From Candidatus Thalassarchaeaceae archaeon (GTDB lineage: Archaea; Thermoplasmatota; Poseidoniia; Poseidoniales; Thalassarchaeaceae), in assembly GCA_029250425.1 (NCBI GenBank), contig JAQXFF010000032.1, forward strand, positions 1 to 5,449: 5,449 nt of DNA, given 5' to 3'. This document shows positions 4,236-5,449 of this stretch, in pieces. The notes below the pieces were generated by a model. That model saw only the letters and a list, made by a program, of their open reading frames with translations. It was not told the origin of the DNA and did no database searches. Position 1 is the stretch's first letter, and the number at the start of each line of letters is the position of its first letter. The translations under genes were made by a program, and so were the position numbers.

Positions 4236-5449
4236 ATGACGAGCGGAGAGAGAAACTGGAGTTCAACAACAGGTGCAATACTGATGGTGAGCTTGATGCT
4301 ATTCAGCACATGGATACAGATAATTGACAATGAAGAAACCTTGGATGAGGCTCCAGTGACTCGGTTTTTGACCGCCAGTGACACGCTTTCATATGATACA
4401 CAGACCAATTCAAGTCAGCCATCAAACAATTATGGAAGTACGCAAAATCTCTTGATCGGCGATTTCCCCGCCTTCACAAATGCTCGAATGCTGGCAAATT
4501 TTCCGTTGACACTCAATGACGGTGGAGTTTTACCTTCAACAGCGATTGTGAGTGAAGCAATTCTTGAATTGACATGCCGGAAGGTGTCTCAGTTGGATGC
4601 AGGTGATTCAGGCCTCTACCCTGCACGATTGCTGACGGATTTCGATGAAGCGAATGCGACATACAATCTCAGTGATACCGGTACATTGTGGAATACCAGT
4701 GGTGTCGAAGGTGTGGGCACCGATCGTGGGCATTGGGAACCAGGTTCACATGAATATGTGTCCGGTGTAGAAACTTTCAGTTTGAATTTGACATCGTTGG
4801 TGCAAGATGCATTGAGAGATGGTGAATCCAATATGAGTATCGTCATTTCTGGTGTAGGGATGCCGGTCTACTGCACTTCTAGTGAGGGGGCATCTGGCGA
4901 CGCCCCTTCGATTGATTTTGAATACACACTCGGCACAGCACCAGGTCAAGGCAGTGTTCTTATCGAAGGCCCCGAAGACGGTGAAATTGTTGCCGATGCT
5001 TCTGAATTATTGATTGTGCCAGACTACAGTCCAACGATTTCATGGACCAATCTTTCGTCAAGCCATATCGAAATCCAATTTTCTATGGGCGATGATTTCC
5101 GTTCGATCGATGATGGACTTTGGAATTCATGGGATGATTCGGGGGACTTCTCAATGTCAAACGGTGAATTCGCATGCACACCAACTTGTGGTTTACTCAA
5201 TGGGACTTGGGTTTACTTCCGAATGCGTTCAGCAAACAATTCCATTTTGGGGCCATGGGAGAGCGGATACTTCGGATTACCAGCTGAAATTGGTAGCATT
5301 AATGGACAAGGTCAAGCCGAGATTGAACTCCGAAATGACACCGTCAATCTTGGGTTTGGAACTGTTCACGACACATGGGTAATGGATGGTAATACATCCT
5401 ACAATGGGAATGATGACTTTCGTATGAGGATCGGTCATTCCAATGATTC
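4236..5449 (+). CDS. Large exported surface protein with DNRLRE-like modules, C-terminus beyond the window
   Basis: The frame is open from the ATG at 4236 to the window end (404 codons plus two bases). An N-terminal hydrophobic segment (about 13-30, GAILMVSLMLFSTWIQII) is a signal peptide or anchor. Residues about 45-232 fit a DNRLRE-type module, a beta-sandwich often linked to carbohydrate binding on surface proteins. Telling features are ASDT near the start, NNYGSTQNLLIG, AILELT, RLLTDFDEANATYN, W at 152, a LTSLVQDAL helix and SIVISG. A linker domain, perhaps Fn3-like, spans about 250-350. HDTWVMDGNTSYNGNDDFR at about 378-396 looks like a second module starting. Eleven N-glycosylation sequons lie outside the membrane segment. 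The protein is acidic and has a single lysine (K116). GAGG lies only 3 bases before the ATG, so the start is likely but not certain. Probable role: adhesion or glycan binding at the cell surface. Confidence 0.85.
   Translation, partial: MTSGERNWSSTTGAILMVSLMLFSTWIQIIDNEETLDEAPVTRFLTASDTLSYDTQTNSSQPSNNYGSTQNLLIGDFPAFTNARMLANFPLTLNDGGVLPSTAIVSEAILELTCRKVSQLDAGDSGLYPARLLTDFDEANATYNLSDTGTLWNTSGVEGVGTDRGHWEPGSHEYVSGVETFSLNLTSLVQDALRDGESNMSIVISGVGMPVYCTSSEGASGDAPSIDFEYTLGTAPGQGSVLIEGPEDGEIVADASELLIVPDYSPTISWTNLSSSHIEIQFSMGDDFRSIDDGLWNSWDDSGDFSMSNGEFACTPTCGLLNGTWVYFRMRSANNSILGPWESGYFGLPAEIGSINGQGQAEIELRNDTVNLGFGTVHDTWVMDGNTSYNGNDDFRMRIGHSND

Noticed and set aside
5014..5382. Open plus-strand frame of 122 codons inside the surface-protein gene
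   Set aside because: The uninterrupted 404-codon frame with signal segment and module motifs explains this DNA; the inner frame shows no motif.

Overview
The window looks like a piece of a euryarchaeal genome, most likely a planktonic Marine Group II/III relative (Poseidoniales-like). Four features support this. It carries an archaeal-type GatD (the tRNA-dependent amidotransferase subunit found only in archaea). It carries an archaeal replication factor C small subunit. A tRNA-Met is interrupted at position 37/38 by an intron with a textbook bulge-helix-bulge splice motif. There are also two surface-type proteins dense in N-glycosylation sequons, one with a DNRLRE-like module of the kind common in these plankton. 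The phylum-level assignment is inference from gene content, not a placement.

Layout from left to right. On the minus strand, positions 1-200 hold the N-terminus of an acyl-CoA carboxylase carboxyltransferase (beta) subunit that runs off the window. It lies downstream of gatD (278-1606, minus). gatD and the intron-containing elongator tRNA-Met (1696-1824, plus) diverge from one short AT-rich promoter patch. Next on the plus strand is an unrecognised membrane protein with three predicted helices and a glycosylation-rich outer domain (1923-2762), then a small unrecognised helical protein (2881-3132). The stop codon of the latter directly abuts the stop codon of the convergent rfcS (3133-4086, minus). 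Diverging from rfcS across a 149-base spacer is a large exported DNRLRE-type surface protein (4236 to the window end), truncated by the window. No stretch over 300 bases lacks a gene.

The genes do not form one pathway. They are housekeeping (Gln-tRNA formation, sliding-clamp loading, Met decoding), carbon metabolism (acyl-CoA carboxylation) and cell surface. The most unusual shared signal is regulatory. Three gene starts are each preceded by a perfect inverted repeat with a 3-base A/T-containing centre (203-221, 1902-1916, 4166-4184). The first two overlap the Shine-Dalgarno sequence of the downstream gene, so they could act as RNA hairpins that hide the ribosome site or as DNA operators. No defence system, CRISPR array, insertion sequence or clear mobile element was seen.
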